Shown piece by piece: positions 33,593 to 44,523 of a stretch of DNA of 64,000 nt. The notes under the pieces were generated by a model, which ran no database searches, was not told where the DNA came from, and saw only the letters and a program-made list of their open reading frames with translations. Location of the stretch: NCBI GenBank assembly GCA_917880885.1, contig OU862908.1, positions 50,055,819-50,119,818 on the forward strand. Reading direction: 5' to 3'. The stretch comes from Limnephilus marmoratus (lineage: Eukaryota; Arthropoda; Insecta; Trichoptera; Limnephilidae). The position numbers were made by a program, and so were the translations under genes. Position 1 is the stretch's first letter, and each line of letters opens with the position of its first letter.

Positions 33593-33625
33593 GATTTGTA
33601 AGGTAATAAAAATTGTAGGTAAAAA

Positions 33626-33907
33626 TTGTCCACCCTTCAACAAAAAATTATGTGGGAAGCCCTGAGACAGCTGAGAAAAACACATTTGACATTAATAGAT
33701 TTAGGAAAATTCAATATTCTGCAGGGTGGAAAAAACCAGGACGTGGTTTACAGAGCAAAACGTATAGGAACCTTTGATCTAGTTGGAAAAGACTCGGCAC
33801 TTCATGCCTTCGAAATCTATGCAACTGTACAAGTGCAGTTCAAAAAAATTGTTCCGAATTGCAGCCTGCAAGTTGAAGTAAGCTCAGATATAGCCAACCT
33901 CCGATAG
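33626..33907 (+). CDS. Unrecognised 93-codon frame
   Basis: The frame starts MSTLQQKIMWEALRQLRK and ends SSDIANLR. It is mixed in composition, with an amphipathic start and no membrane segment. No family recognised, no partner exon seen, and it follows the repeat fragment at 33518-33592. It could be an unknown transposon remnant or chance. Confidence 0.15.
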   Translation: MSTLQQKIMWEALRQLRKTHLTLIDLGKFNILQGGKNQDVVYRAKRIGTFDLVGKDSALHAFEIYATVQVQFKKIVPNCSLQVEVSSDIANLR

Positions 33908-34321
33908 GAGAGGACAACTGGAGAAGAATAACACTTTGTATTTAAATTAATCTTAAGATGCAAAAGCTAAAGCCCGTCTAAGAAGTTTTTCAAACAATAA
34001 TCAACTTCAAAATACCCAAAATTATATGTTATGTATTTGCAGCAAAACAAAAATCAACAACTTCTGTGATGCTAAAAATATCACTTTAAATTATGTTCAC
34101 ACTGCGCCTATGACGGTTATCGCAGCCGTTATTGTTAATGCGTTGACCATTCCGCTACGAAGGTCACCGGATACAAAGAAGACATGTTTATGATGATTAG
34201 GTGACATTTCCCATGAGAACATCTTGAAACATTCCGGTAAACTGCAAATCGAAAAAAAACACTCTCTGTTCACGTTCGTTTTGTTTTGAGGACCATCTAA
34301 ATAAATATCATAAGATATTCA

Positions 34322-35661
34322 TATTTATTTATTTATTTACGCCTATTTAGGCTTTTACATACATATATATAACAATATTAACAAAATTATACTGGTAAAT
34401 AGTGCAGGAAACTACTGTTTAAAACACTTGCCCAAAAATAAATACAAAGTAAAAATATTAGGTATTGAATTTAAACCACACAGTATGTAGGTACAAAATA
34501 TAATAAATCTGAAATAGTTTTTTTTTCTTTCAGCCGACTAAATACTGCCAATGAATTAGTCAATTTTAATAGCTTTATCAAAGTATTATTCCCTTAAGTG
34601 ATGAAAAAAACTTCAATAAGGTGCGCTTATATAATAAAATTGATGTACTAAAGATATCAACAACTTCAGAGTATTTGTTTCCAAGCTGTTGAATCCGTCG
34701 CGTCGCATAGGGGTATAATATTGATTTGTTGACTTAGAATTGCTACAATAATATGGTAGGTACTGTCTTGTGACTGACCTGCCTGGAGTATGAAAAGAGA
34801 TTTCATATAATAAATCAGGAGTATCAAACATTGAATTAATGATTTTATACAAACAGGTTAAATCAGAAATGATTCTACGATCAGATAATTTTATTAAATT
34901 TAATGAAGAAAGTTCGTTATCGTAATTAAGGCATTCACTAGGAATGCCCATTTTAAAATTCACATATCTTAAAAATTTATTTTGGATTCTTTCAATCGCA
35001 TGTGAATGAACCTCATAATTTGGGGACCAAACCGTGGAATTGTATTCTAAATGACTCCTTACGAGTGACATATATATTGTTTTACAGTATTGACATTATT
35101 GACATCACTAGATACTCTTAAAATAAATCCCAACATTTTCAAAGCTTTATTAGTTATTATTTCTATATGCTTGATAAAGTTGAGTTTCGTGTCAAACCAA
35201 ATACCTAAGTCATTAATTTCCGAGACAGATACTAACGACATATTGTTAATGGAGTAATCGAAAAATATTGGATTCTTTATTCGATAAAACCTCATAATTT
35301 GACATTTGCTTATGTTAAGTTGCAAGCGGTTATCATGACACCATATAATAAATCTCAACCAGTTATTTGACAATATGTGGCAATCATTAATGTTTCTGAT
35401 TGCTTTGAATAATTTCAGGTCGTCTGCAAACATTAATACTTGAACATCGTTGAAAATATATAACACATCATTAACAAATAATAAAAACAGGATTGGACCT
35501 AAATGTGACCCCTGAGGAACACCACTCGTAGCAGTGAATTTGTACGAAAATGTACCATCAATTTTAACAGCCAGTAATCTGTTGATAACTGTGAAACCAC
35601 TTATATAGTGAACCATAATAATATAACGTTGTGTTATATTTTCAAACTTACCAATTAACAA
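34322..35661 (-). pseudogene. LINE ORF2 RT fragment, 5'-truncated, with 3' UTR
   Basis: The minus frame 35059-35661 carries SGVPQGSHLGPILFLLFVND (RT motif B, about residues 46-65), MFADDLKLF (motif C, residues 77-85), NISKCQIMRF and INDLGIWFDTKLNFIKHI. After one frameshift near 35065 the ORF continues as SLVRSHLEYNSTVWSPNYEV, IERIQNKFLRYVN and RRDGFNSL to 34613. RT motif A is lost by 5' truncation at about 35661. The 3' end is (AAAT)n preceded by GCCTAAATAGGCG. It belongs with the LINEs at 23.1-23.7 kb and 62.4-62.8 kb by shared SLVRS..EYNS and W.P.Y blocks. The order of motifs supports a jockey/CR1-type element. Confidence 0.85.
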
Positions 35662-35664
35662 AAC

Positions 35665-36145
35665 AATGCTCTCGTATTACTTTTATTTATTTATTTGGGA
35701 TACCAACAGTTTACATTAATAACAGAGCACATAGTAATTGAGTCACAATAATTGAACCATTTACAGGTTTCCACATTGGTATTGTATACAAGTGTAGTGA
35801 TTCCAGAGATATTTACTAATGAAAAATTACATTTTAAGAGCCGAGTTATTTAGGTAGGAATAGGGAGGGGGAAGGATGGGGGGATGGAGGGGGAAGGATC
35901 GGTAAGGTTGAGGTATATTAGTAAAAATATGCGTGACAAAAATTAAATGAGAAAAAAAAAGAAAAAAAAGGAAGTTCATTTATTAGAGGTTTTATTAGAG
36001 GTATTAAAGGTTTTATTAGAGGGTATCTATAGTTATTGTAATTGTAGAGTATCGAGAGAGCGTCTTACATTAAGGTAATGAATTTTGGATCTTCATTTTG
36101 TATTTTGATAAAGTAACAGCATGTTGAATAGGTAGGTAGGTACCT
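35665..36145. other. Unassigned stretch
   Basis: A purine-rich patch at 35865-35890 (GGGAGGGGGAAGGATGGGG) stands out. Otherwise nothing. Confidence 0.4.
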
Positions 36146-36149
36146 TTTT

Positions 36150-36238
36150 GCGCTGAAGTGCCACAGTATACAGGAATGGCACTTTGTGTAATCGATGGGG
36201 TCCCCGACCAGAATAAGACAAGAGAAAGAAGATTAGAT
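36150..36238 (+). repeat. RTE-like LINE tail fragment
   Basis: GGGGTCCCCGACCAGAATAAG followed by GAAAGAAGAT parallels the end of the LINE at 28.9 kb (GSRPE stop, then GAAGAAGATGATG). Confidence 0.4.
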
Positions 36239-36239
36239 A

Positions 36240-37425
36240 GTAGCTGTAATCTGGAATAAGCACTTCTGTACTACAATAAAGTTTGAAAAATCATTTTAAC
36301 TTGTATTGAGATCTTCTACATATCTTCTGCACTACAACAATTTGTTTACTAGAATTGAAATAAATAAAAAACCAAAAATATATTAGGTTTAGGCATGTAG
36401 GTATAAATAAGATTATCACGTCCTTATCATTTTAGTTTGAGATATAACTTATCGGCTGGATGTTTTTATAAAGGTACAAGGTAGGTTTAGGTTTATAAAT
36501 TTAAAAAAAAATAATACAGTATCTACTTATCTCAAAACACTATTTTTTTTCAGAAATGGCGGAGTGCCAAATATGTTCTTAGAAATTCTTTTCATTTTTC
36601 AGCTTCTCAGAAGATCAGTAAAGTAGCTATCTAGATGCAACAGAGAATATAAAATCCAAGAGTTAATAATCTTCTTAATTTGCACGATGTGCTTGAGTAT
36701 AAAATTCGTTGCACTCTCGCCCACAAAGCCCAATCAAGCCACTCGAGGCTTTTATAAAGCATTATAAAGAGTTAGGCGAATTTACCTGCGTGGTCCAACG
36801 GAGCGTGGTCTAAACAATACATTTTGGAATAGTTATGCCTGCTAATGCGCAACACTCTAGACGAGGTATTAAGACGAAGAACAATGCCTCTGGCGCAAGA
36901 GATTCACTATACATTGTACTCACAACTTTTCATTGGATAATTACACTCCAGATCTAGTGAATAACAGAATTTCTTTTGCAAATATTTAACCTTGGTTCGC
37001 TCGGTGATTCGCATAATAAAACAAACAAACAAAAGTATGAATTATTTTTAGCAAAGAGACTTCTGAAATTTTCTAATTCGAGTAGTTGTTGCTTTTGTAG
37101 AAACATTATTATTAATTAATTAAATGGAAATATAACAAATATTGATAATTGTTCAAGAAATTGTGGCATGAATAATATACACATGTCATCTCAAACGTTG
37201 CCTTTATTCATCCTGGCAGTTTATTTTACCTTTCAACAACCTTCTATTTCACTATAAAGTGCTCTAATCATCCAAAACACAGATTCTCAGTAGGTTTCAA
37301 CAGCCTAATTTGAAATAGGTATTGCGTTTTGCCTTATTTTATGATTGTTCAATGGCTATTTCAAATTTCCGTGAAATTTTAACGCGCTGCGATGTGAAAA
37401 CAGTAGACACAAACTTTGATAACAG
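36240..37425. other. Unassigned AT-rich stretch
   Basis: Nothing recognised. Confidence 0.4.
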
Positions 37426-37429
37426 ATCT

Positions 37430-37560
37430 GGCCTGATGATGGACATTGTAATACCGTCCGAAAAAGGAGGTAGCGAAACACGGCATTATAACCCTAAAAT
37501 AAATCACGATAAATCTTTAGGCCATGAAAATCTCAAGTCCTATCTTAGTTTTTTATGTTT
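37430..37560 (+). repeat. Penelope-like/hammerhead-like repeat, decayed copy
   Basis: CTGATGA (37433-37439), GGACA, then GTCCGAAAAAGGAGG and the GGCATTATAACCC / GGCCATGAAAATCTCAAGTC downstream blocks. The GAAAC core has become GAAAA. Confidence 0.55.
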
Positions 37561-37760
37561 TATTTTTACCCACATTGGGCATCGCTTATCACCGCGCCTG
37601 CCAAATGTGGCCTTACCAGCCTTACCTGCCCACGCCGGAGAATAAAGTTCCGGATGGGGGCAACAACCTACTCAAAGAATGGTGGGTCGCGCTTACCTGG
37701 TCTCTCCCGGAGCATATCTCGATTTGGTCGGACCCACCTTCGGGTGACATTTATTAAAGA
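37561..37760. other. GC-rich patch of unknown origin
   Basis: Three overlapping plus frames stay open through a locally GC-rich segment with CCCACGCCGGAG and GGTCTCTCCCGGAGC. No domain recognised. Probably an old repeat. Confidence 0.25.
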
Positions 37761-37929
37761 TTTAAGGACGTTTTACGACTACTCGTAAAGTAAAGGGAAA
37801 TAAAAGTTAATACAAAAAAGTCCGCAGGGTTTTTAGGCTTCACTAAATAATTTTTGCAGGTGTATTGTGTCTTGAGTGCTAATTCTCATTATGCAGAAGA
37901 GCTTTATGCGTAATTTGTAGACACTATTA

Positions 37930-37962
37930 GCGAAACTCAACCGAAAATCGGTTGAGTTTTGA
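37930..37962. repeat. Hairpin, AACTCAACCG arms
   Basis: AAACTCAACCGA and its complement around an AAA centre. A related ATTAGCGAAACTCAATCG stands at 58062-58080. Confidence 0.55.
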
Positions 37963-38097
37963 TAATATTGTATTCATTTAATTAAATATTATAATTTGAG
38001 GATTTACTCAATAATTAATGAAATAAATGTTGTAATAACTTTTAGCACAAATTATCGAAATATTAGATACCTACTTACGAATACAAAATATTTTCTA

Positions 38098-38236
38098 CTG
38101 CCACCACTAATGACGAAAAATGTTGCTGGTGATATTATGGAAGATTCAACCAGCTGATATTGATTTGATTAAATTCACGACCCCTGAACAGGAGAACAGA
38201 CGCTTTGGACCAATTGGCTACAACCGCGCCCCATTT
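38098..38236 (-). repeat. tRNA-like SINE, family C copy 2
   Basis: Shares CTGCCACCACTAATGACG, AAAATGTTGC and ATTATGGAAGATT with 19662-19788. The tRNA-like part is heavily decayed. Confidence 0.45.
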
Positions 38237-38239
38237 TAC

Positions 38240-39520
38240 GATATATATTAACATTTTTTAATTGAAAGTTTTTGGTATTTCGGAACAGTTGTAAAATACA
38301 GTGTAACAAAAAAAAAACAAAACAAAACGTAACGTAATCAATAATCACGGACAATATGGACATCCACAATGATTGACTTGCCTAATCCATGTGATCATAC
38401 TTTTGGCACCAGGAGGGGTCGAGAATTTTTTGAAAAGACTACGACATCAGTCGTCCATTGACCACCGAAAAGCGCACATTCAATAACTAATTCATAACTG
38501 GGTAGAAAGGTAAAGTGCGCTAAGTTAGCGCAAATGATTGCAGTGCGATGCTAAAATAGAGTTAGGTGGATAAATTATAACACATTTCTAAAAGTGTCTA
38601 TGACTATATAGTAATTCAATTAATATTTTTTTACACTAATATAATATAATTTTTCATACAACTACATTAAATATGCTGTTCTTTTTATAATTAATTATTA
38701 AAGTATACTTGTAGTTTTGTGAACAGCAGACCTCGCATTCAAAATTATTTTTCATATTTAATAAATCAAAGCCAAAACCTTCTCTGAAATCATAAGATTT
38801 GTAAATAGATACTTAAATGCCTCACTTATTTCTACGGTCCAAAGAAACGTCTGGAATTATAAAACCAAACTTCCAAACTTTCGTTTGGCAGGATATTGAA
38901 AAATTGCGATTAAGAAAGTCTAAATAAACACAATGTTTTCACAATTGAAAAAAACTAAACTAAACTAGTAAAACGGCCACTACCTTGGAAACGGAACGTG
39001 CATGCAATTTTACAGATACACGAAATACAAATTGGTCGAATTAAAACAAAACTTTGCTACGCTCAGTCAACAAGAATATTAGAAACCAAACTATTGATAG
39101 AAACTAGGATCTATTGCTTCGTCTGAGTGGTATCGCAAAGGCGACACGTGGAGTGGACTGTATCAATATATTAAAAAAAATGTTGTGCTTGTGAATACTT
39201 TGACACAACTATGGGGAATGGTAAACAGATGAATGGGAAATGAAACTGACTTACCCCTTATGGATGATGTTCGGCTCAATATTATGGGTCTGAGGGAGCA
39301 CTAAGGTCACTCACTGCACAAGCTTCCATAAACTGGTCGATGTTATATAAAACTGAGAGAATAATGATGTTCGTTGCACAGCTTCTTTTAACAGACTGAC
39401 GGACATATTGATTTTATTGTTGTACGGTAGGTAATATTGTCAGTAGGGACAGGTAATTGTGGTAAAAAAAAGGATGGGTAGAAAAATGGAACAAGGTATA
39501 TAGATAGGTATACATAGTTA
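38240..39520. other. Unassigned stretch
   Basis: No gene, RNA or multicopy repeat recognised. Confidence 0.4.
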
Positions 39521-39522
39521 CG

Positions 39523-39598
39523 TCAACATCCGAGATTTGAACTCGCTACCTCTAGCCAACCGGGAGGCTGTATCGATGAACTAAGCTACCGAGGAAAC
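39523..39598 (-). repeat. tRNA-like SINE head
   Basis: Minus strand: CCTCGGTAGCTTAGTTCATC (A box region) and GCGAGTTCAAATCTCGG (T arm). The anticodon arm is not canonical. Confidence 0.55.
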
Positions 39599-39599
39599 G

Positions 39600-40250
39600 T
39601 GATTATTAGAACAAATATTATAAACCTATTTCAAAAAGCAAATACACATATATATACATTTTTTTATTGTCTTGTTTTACGTACATTAATCTTTAACCTA
39701 CGATTTACAATGAGAAAAATAAATTCCTGTATTTAAATGAGATATTTTATTAAAATGCCTCATTCACAAAATATGATATGAGCGTAATAGGCAAAGGCAC
39801 ACAAATCTCAAAGGCACTCGTTAATGAGTGGATGATCTCAACAGAGTACACAAAATTGGAATATCTTAAAAAAGAAAAGAATGAGAAAGGAAATCAAAAC
39901 CAACGGAGCCTTAAAAAGCATTCAGGATTTATTTTAGGGCCCATTATATTATAACCTTTTAGTCAGCGAGGGGAAATAATTAAATAAATTCTGCGATTAT
40001 TTTAAAAAGAATACGATATTTTTAAAAGCAATCGAGAATGAATTTCGAAAAATGTGAAGAATCTTGGTTAGTTTTAAAAAAATTTATTAATGTATTTAAG
40101 TTTTGTTTCTTTGCATTAACCCCCTTGCCACTAAACTCATTATAAATTTTATACAACTGGTTATCATTTACGTACTTGTTGTAATGGGTTTTAGGAAGTC
40201 AATACATTTAAAAAACAATAGATAGGTAAAAAAAAACGAGTGTGCTTTAG
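39600..40250. other. Unassigned stretch
   Basis: Nothing recognised. Confidence 0.4.
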
Positions 40251-40256
40251 ACCATA

Positions 40257-40500
40257 CGACTGAAGTAAAACTTCGCTAATTTATATCTCCCTCTCAACTT
40301 CCATTCGCCTCGCCCGATCACACTTTTCATAACGCTCTCGTCACGCATTCACCAGCTTACTCCCCAAGTCAAGCATGTGTAAAGGCCCCACCGTTCTCCT
40401 TGCCCAATCACACTTTTCGTAACGCTCTCGTCACACATTCACCAGCTTACTCCCCAAGTCAAGCGTGCGTATAGAAGTTTTACTTCAAAAACAGGTAAAA
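40257..40500. repeat. Tandem duplication flanked by inverted GAAGTAAAACTTC-type words
   Basis: CGATCACACTTTTCATAACG, CTCTCGTCAC and CATTCACCAGCTTACTCCCC recur about 86 bases apart. GAAGTAAAACTTC (40263) and GAAGTTTTACTTC (40477) bracket the pair. Confidence 0.65.
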
Positions 40501-40504
40501 CTAA

Positions 40505-41115
40505 AATCGGCAAAATGATAATCAGTACCTGTGGTGTATAGGAAAAGTCATTTGGTTTCAACATCCTTTAGAGTAGGGCGCACTTGCGATTTGTTTAGGG
40601 TCAGCAGTTTTGTACTTTTAAAATATCTGAGGGTCCTGTACAGTAGGTACAGTGTATAGGGACAGTACTGAGGTTCTGAAAAAAATTGATTTTTTGCAAT
40701 TACATATCTTATGTACATGGTTGACCTGGTAATTGGAAATAAATTACAGACGTCAAATTGAAATTTAAAGTGGTCCTTGTATACTTATAGGAACCCAGAG
40801 TAATTGGTTGTGTCAATCATTATATTCTCCTCTCACCGTGTAACAGGTTAACGTGTAACCCCGATTATTTGAATGTTGACAATACAAAAACACTTTACTC
40901 TATGAGTTTGTTTTGCTATCTTCGGACGGAACAGTGGCGACATCTAGAGAGAGGACGGAAGAGCGGTGACTCGACGGATTTGACGTGTAGCAGGAGGGTG
41001 CAGAAAACCTGGTCTCCGGCTGGCATGGTGGCATCGATTGGCGTTAGTTTCCTATATACTGGTTTTCAAATAGTTTATATCTTATTTAATGGTCATGTCA
41101 TTGAGACTGGCCTTG
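40505..41115. other. Unassigned stretch
   Basis: The 113-codon frame 40869-41210 runs from unremarkable sequence into the foldback arm and has no recognised domain. Confidence 0.35.
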
Positions 41116-41116
41116 G

Positions 41117-41779
41117 CGCCCGGCAGGGTGAAATGCAGATCCCGCCAAATGTGGAGGATTTTAATAAAAATGCACTTTCTAGATGGGAAAAGTGTGGAAA
41201 AGTTGAATAAAAAAGAAATTAAGGCGCGCTCGGCAAAATTGAGGGAGATACAGCCGTTTAAAGAATGTATGAAATGACACTTCATTAACCGATATTGTCA
41301 GCCATTTTGTTACCATAATGTTGGTATCTCAGACTTGCTTTAACGAAGGTTGATACGATTGTAGCTAATTTCGTGTGATATACACGTAATTATGAAAAAC
41401 AGAATTAATAATGGTCACAAACCATGTTACACAAACCTGGCGTAGCCGCTAAACTACTTGAAAACTGGGATGTTTTTCTTGCGCTGACGCGAGCAGGCGT
41501 TATAAAGGGGCACAGACCATGTTACATAAACCATGTTACAACAGATGAGGATGATTACGAGTGCTACCAACTTTAAGTGCTACACAATGGCTGACAATAT
41601 CGGTTAATGAAGGTGTCATTTAATACATTCTTTAAACGGCTGTATCTCCCTCAATTTTGCCGAGCGCGCCTTAATTTCTTTTTTATTCAACTTTTCCACA
41701 CTTTTCTCATCTAGAAAGTGCATTTTTATTAAAATCCTCCACATTTGGCGGGATCTGCATTCCTCCCGCCCGGCATACT
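41117..41779. mobile_element. Foldback element with about 200-bp arms
   Basis: The left arm 41117-41320 and right arm 41584-41779 are near-exact complements. They include CCGCCAAATGTGGAGGATTT, GCACTTTCTAGATG and CGATATTGTCAGCCATT, ending in GCCCGGC. The loop holds three ACCATGTTAC[AT] words. Both arms contain the same open frame, hence the two near-identical 61-67-residue translations. No transposase is present. Confidence 0.85.
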
Positions 41780-42004
41780 GGTTAAAGGTTAGTTCTGACA
41801 ATTATGTTAATACATCGCTGATCTTGATTTCTATAGAAGTGACTTGCATATTTTATTATCACAGGAGATTCCTCTTCAAGGAACCCTGGACCACATCCTG
41901 AGTTTAAATATATTCCTTGAATAGTTAATTGTCTCATGCTCACAAACTGTTGATTACAATAAATGTTAAACTTGAATTTCTGTTTCATTCAGATATCCCT
42001 TATT

Positions 42005-42078
42005 TCATTGATCACATGGTTGTCGCTGGGATTTGAACTGAGTATTTATATTGCTAAAAGAATTAAAACAGTTACAAC
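42005..42078 (-). repeat. Degraded tRNA-like SINE head
   Basis: Minus strand: CAGTTCAAATCCCAGCGACA as T-arm remnant. The A-box side is GATCGGTTGTAACTG. Weak. Confidence 0.35.
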
Positions 42079-42079
42079 C

Positions 42080-42760
42080 GATCAAATTTAAAAAAAAAAT
42101 TACGAAATAATATACACGATGGGGTCTGGTGGTTTACGAGCACGTCTTCCCAAAGTGAACTGCGAACTCCTTTGTATTCGCTGAAAACCTAACATGAAGC
42201 GGTTTGCTGAAAGCAGGTCGCGACAGTTTATTCGGCGCTGAAAACCCCATCCCAATTTGCAAACCAACGGCTAGTGAACTGTTCGGCTTGCAATTGGTTC
42301 GCAGGCATATACGCGCCATAAGAACGCACTTAAAAATATTCTAAAAAGTTTTCATCCAATACAAAAATATGTAACTTATGTCTATTTCGATGCCACCGAC
42401 CTATTTAAACACACGCTGGTTACCTGATATTATATATGGTATGAACTGTGAACTACGTACAACATGAACCTACTTGTAACATTTAGGAAGATTTCACAGA
42501 AGGAACTGAGATCACGCAGTGTCAGATTATCAGAAGGTAAATAATGCTGGGTTTTGACTGTTCTGGTACCTACTTCCCAAACCTTTTACAACCTATACAT
42601 AAGTAAAGTAGGTTGGAGCACGAAAATGCGACAATCGTGCTGGAAACAGGAGTAAACATAGAGTTGGTAAAGGTTCAGAATCGACATATTTTGTTAGGTA
42701 GATTTTTTCACATAATTTGATGTTTTATTGTTTTGTATATATTAGGGATTAAAACTTAAT
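42080..42760. other. Unassigned stretch
   Basis: Nothing recognised. Confidence 0.4.
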
Positions 42761-42762
42761 TA

Positions 42763-43207
42763 TTAAGGTTAAACGTCACGTACGTTATAATCTACGCATT
42801 CACAGATGGCGCCAATTAAATTATTTTAGGTTTTAAATACTTTTTGCACGTTACGCTTCAAAATATTAATATAAATTAATTGTTTGCGCCCGTACATATT
42901 TAATACAAATTTAAATAAATAGTTTTGTCCATAAACAAACCCAAATATTTCAAGAGAGGCTGAAAAATTCAATTTTGTGTAGGTGACTCAAACCAATATT
43001 GTATTTTTCAGCCTTTCTTGAAAGATTTGGGTTTGTTTATGGACAAAACTATTTATTTATATTCATATTAAATATGTACGGGCGCAAACAATTAATTCAT
43101 CTCAATATTTTAAGGCAAAACGTGGAAAAAGTATTAAAAACCTAAAATAATTTAATTGGCGCCATCTGTGAATGCGTAGATTATAACGTATGTGACGATT
43201 AACCTTA
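42763..43207. mobile_element. Snap-back MITE with about 205-bp arms
   Basis: Arms 42763-42968 and 43007-43207 pair almost throughout, sharing TTATAATCTACGCATTCACA, GATGGCGCCAATT, GCGCCCGTACATATT and GTCCATAAACAAACCCAAAT, with a short loop. There is no coding capacity. A single-strand foldback would be nearly the full length. Confidence 0.85.
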
Positions 43208-43509
43208 AAGACTATTTCCGAGGTGCGTCAGAATACTCATGTTTATTTTTCTCAATCCACCACACATTTATAGACTTGTGAGTCATATTAAAACATTATT
43301 TGTTTGCGAAAAGCAATTAAGATTGGGCATTTAAAAAAATGTCGTTTTGCCAAAAATAGACGTACCAAGTGGGAGGGACAAGTTTTCGATTGGCGAAATG
43401 CTGTAGATTAATGATGAAATCGGGAGATGAAAGCCGCAATCGTTCATAAGTTTTTTTATGAGAGCGGGCAAAAGTACGAAAAACGTTCTGGAATCATATA
43501 AAACTGTGT

Positions 43510-43745
43510 TTTTCTTCGTTATTTCTTTTTAAGGTGTTACGCCGTGTTGCGCTACCTCCTTGGTCCACTGTCCTTGTCCATCATCAGGGCAGATCTGCCG
43601 GATCTGCCCTGATGATGGACACTGCAACACTGTCCGAAACGTTGGCTAAAGAAGGATGTAGTACAACACGGCATAAAATCCCAAAAACAAATAACGAAAA
43701 TACTTTTGGCCGTGAAAATCTTAAAACGTATCTGTGTTTTTTGTT
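43510..43745. mobile_element. Penelope-like/hammerhead-like repeat, best palindromic copy
   Basis: The plus half contains CTGATGA (43609-43615), one T, GGACA (43617-43621), TGTCC (43631-43635) and GAAAC (43636-43640). That is the hammerhead core order with one extra base before stem II. A minus half (about 43532-43600) faces it across GATCTGCCGGATCTGC, itself a palindrome. Downstream, AACACGGCATAAAATCCC and ATACTTTTGGCCGTGAAAAT match the other copies. Confidence 0.6.
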
Positions 43746-43749
43746 TTAT

Positions 43750-44520
43750 TTTTAGTCACATTTACAGCTGGAATAAATGCTTGTAAGTACTCTTTTTTGT
43801 TAAAAAATGAATTCGCAAGTTTTTTTTTTAATTGAGTAAAAATACATAAGTATTCAATTAATCCAAACTGTAACTCAACGATATTTTTAGGCATAGGAAC
43901 TTCTATTTCATGGGCAAAAACTTTAACTGTGCTTCGGACATACTGGGTTTCCAATCCAGTGCGGTGGTGGTGCTTTGGTACGACACGTTCAGAGAGAATT
44001 ATATTACTCTCTGGCACGAAGCAGAGTGAAGAGTGGGTCGGCTATTTGGAATCCACACGACGTGTTAGAGATATTTTAAAAAGAGTTTTTGTGAGTTGGG
44101 GCATACTCAGATTTCGCTCCTTGTAGCGCAGAAGAAGGAGCATGCCGCCAATCGTTTATTCGGGTTACTGCGATGTTTATGAGACAACTTTGCCCTTTGG
44201 AACACACGAGCCTTTGAATTTTAGATCAATATCTAAGACAGCTTCGGTAAATAGTATATCATCTCCCCGTCTTTGGAGAAGAAATATACCAATTATCGTA
44301 ACATAATCCGAATGTCAATATTTTACTTGTGTATCAGCGGGGAGAGGTCTGTAATGCTTCTGACCCAGGAAATCTTTTTTAAATTTATTCAACGCATTGT
44401 TTACGACTGTTGTTAAAAAAATTTCAACCATGCTAGACACATGCCCATGTTGTCACATTGACGTGAACTTCATAGTTTTAATCGTGGGTTCGACAATATC
44501 CATGGAATAAGGTTGACATC
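43750..44520. other. Unassigned stretch
   Basis: Short overlapping frames on both strands. No family recognised. Confidence 0.4.
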
Positions 44521-44523
44521 ATA

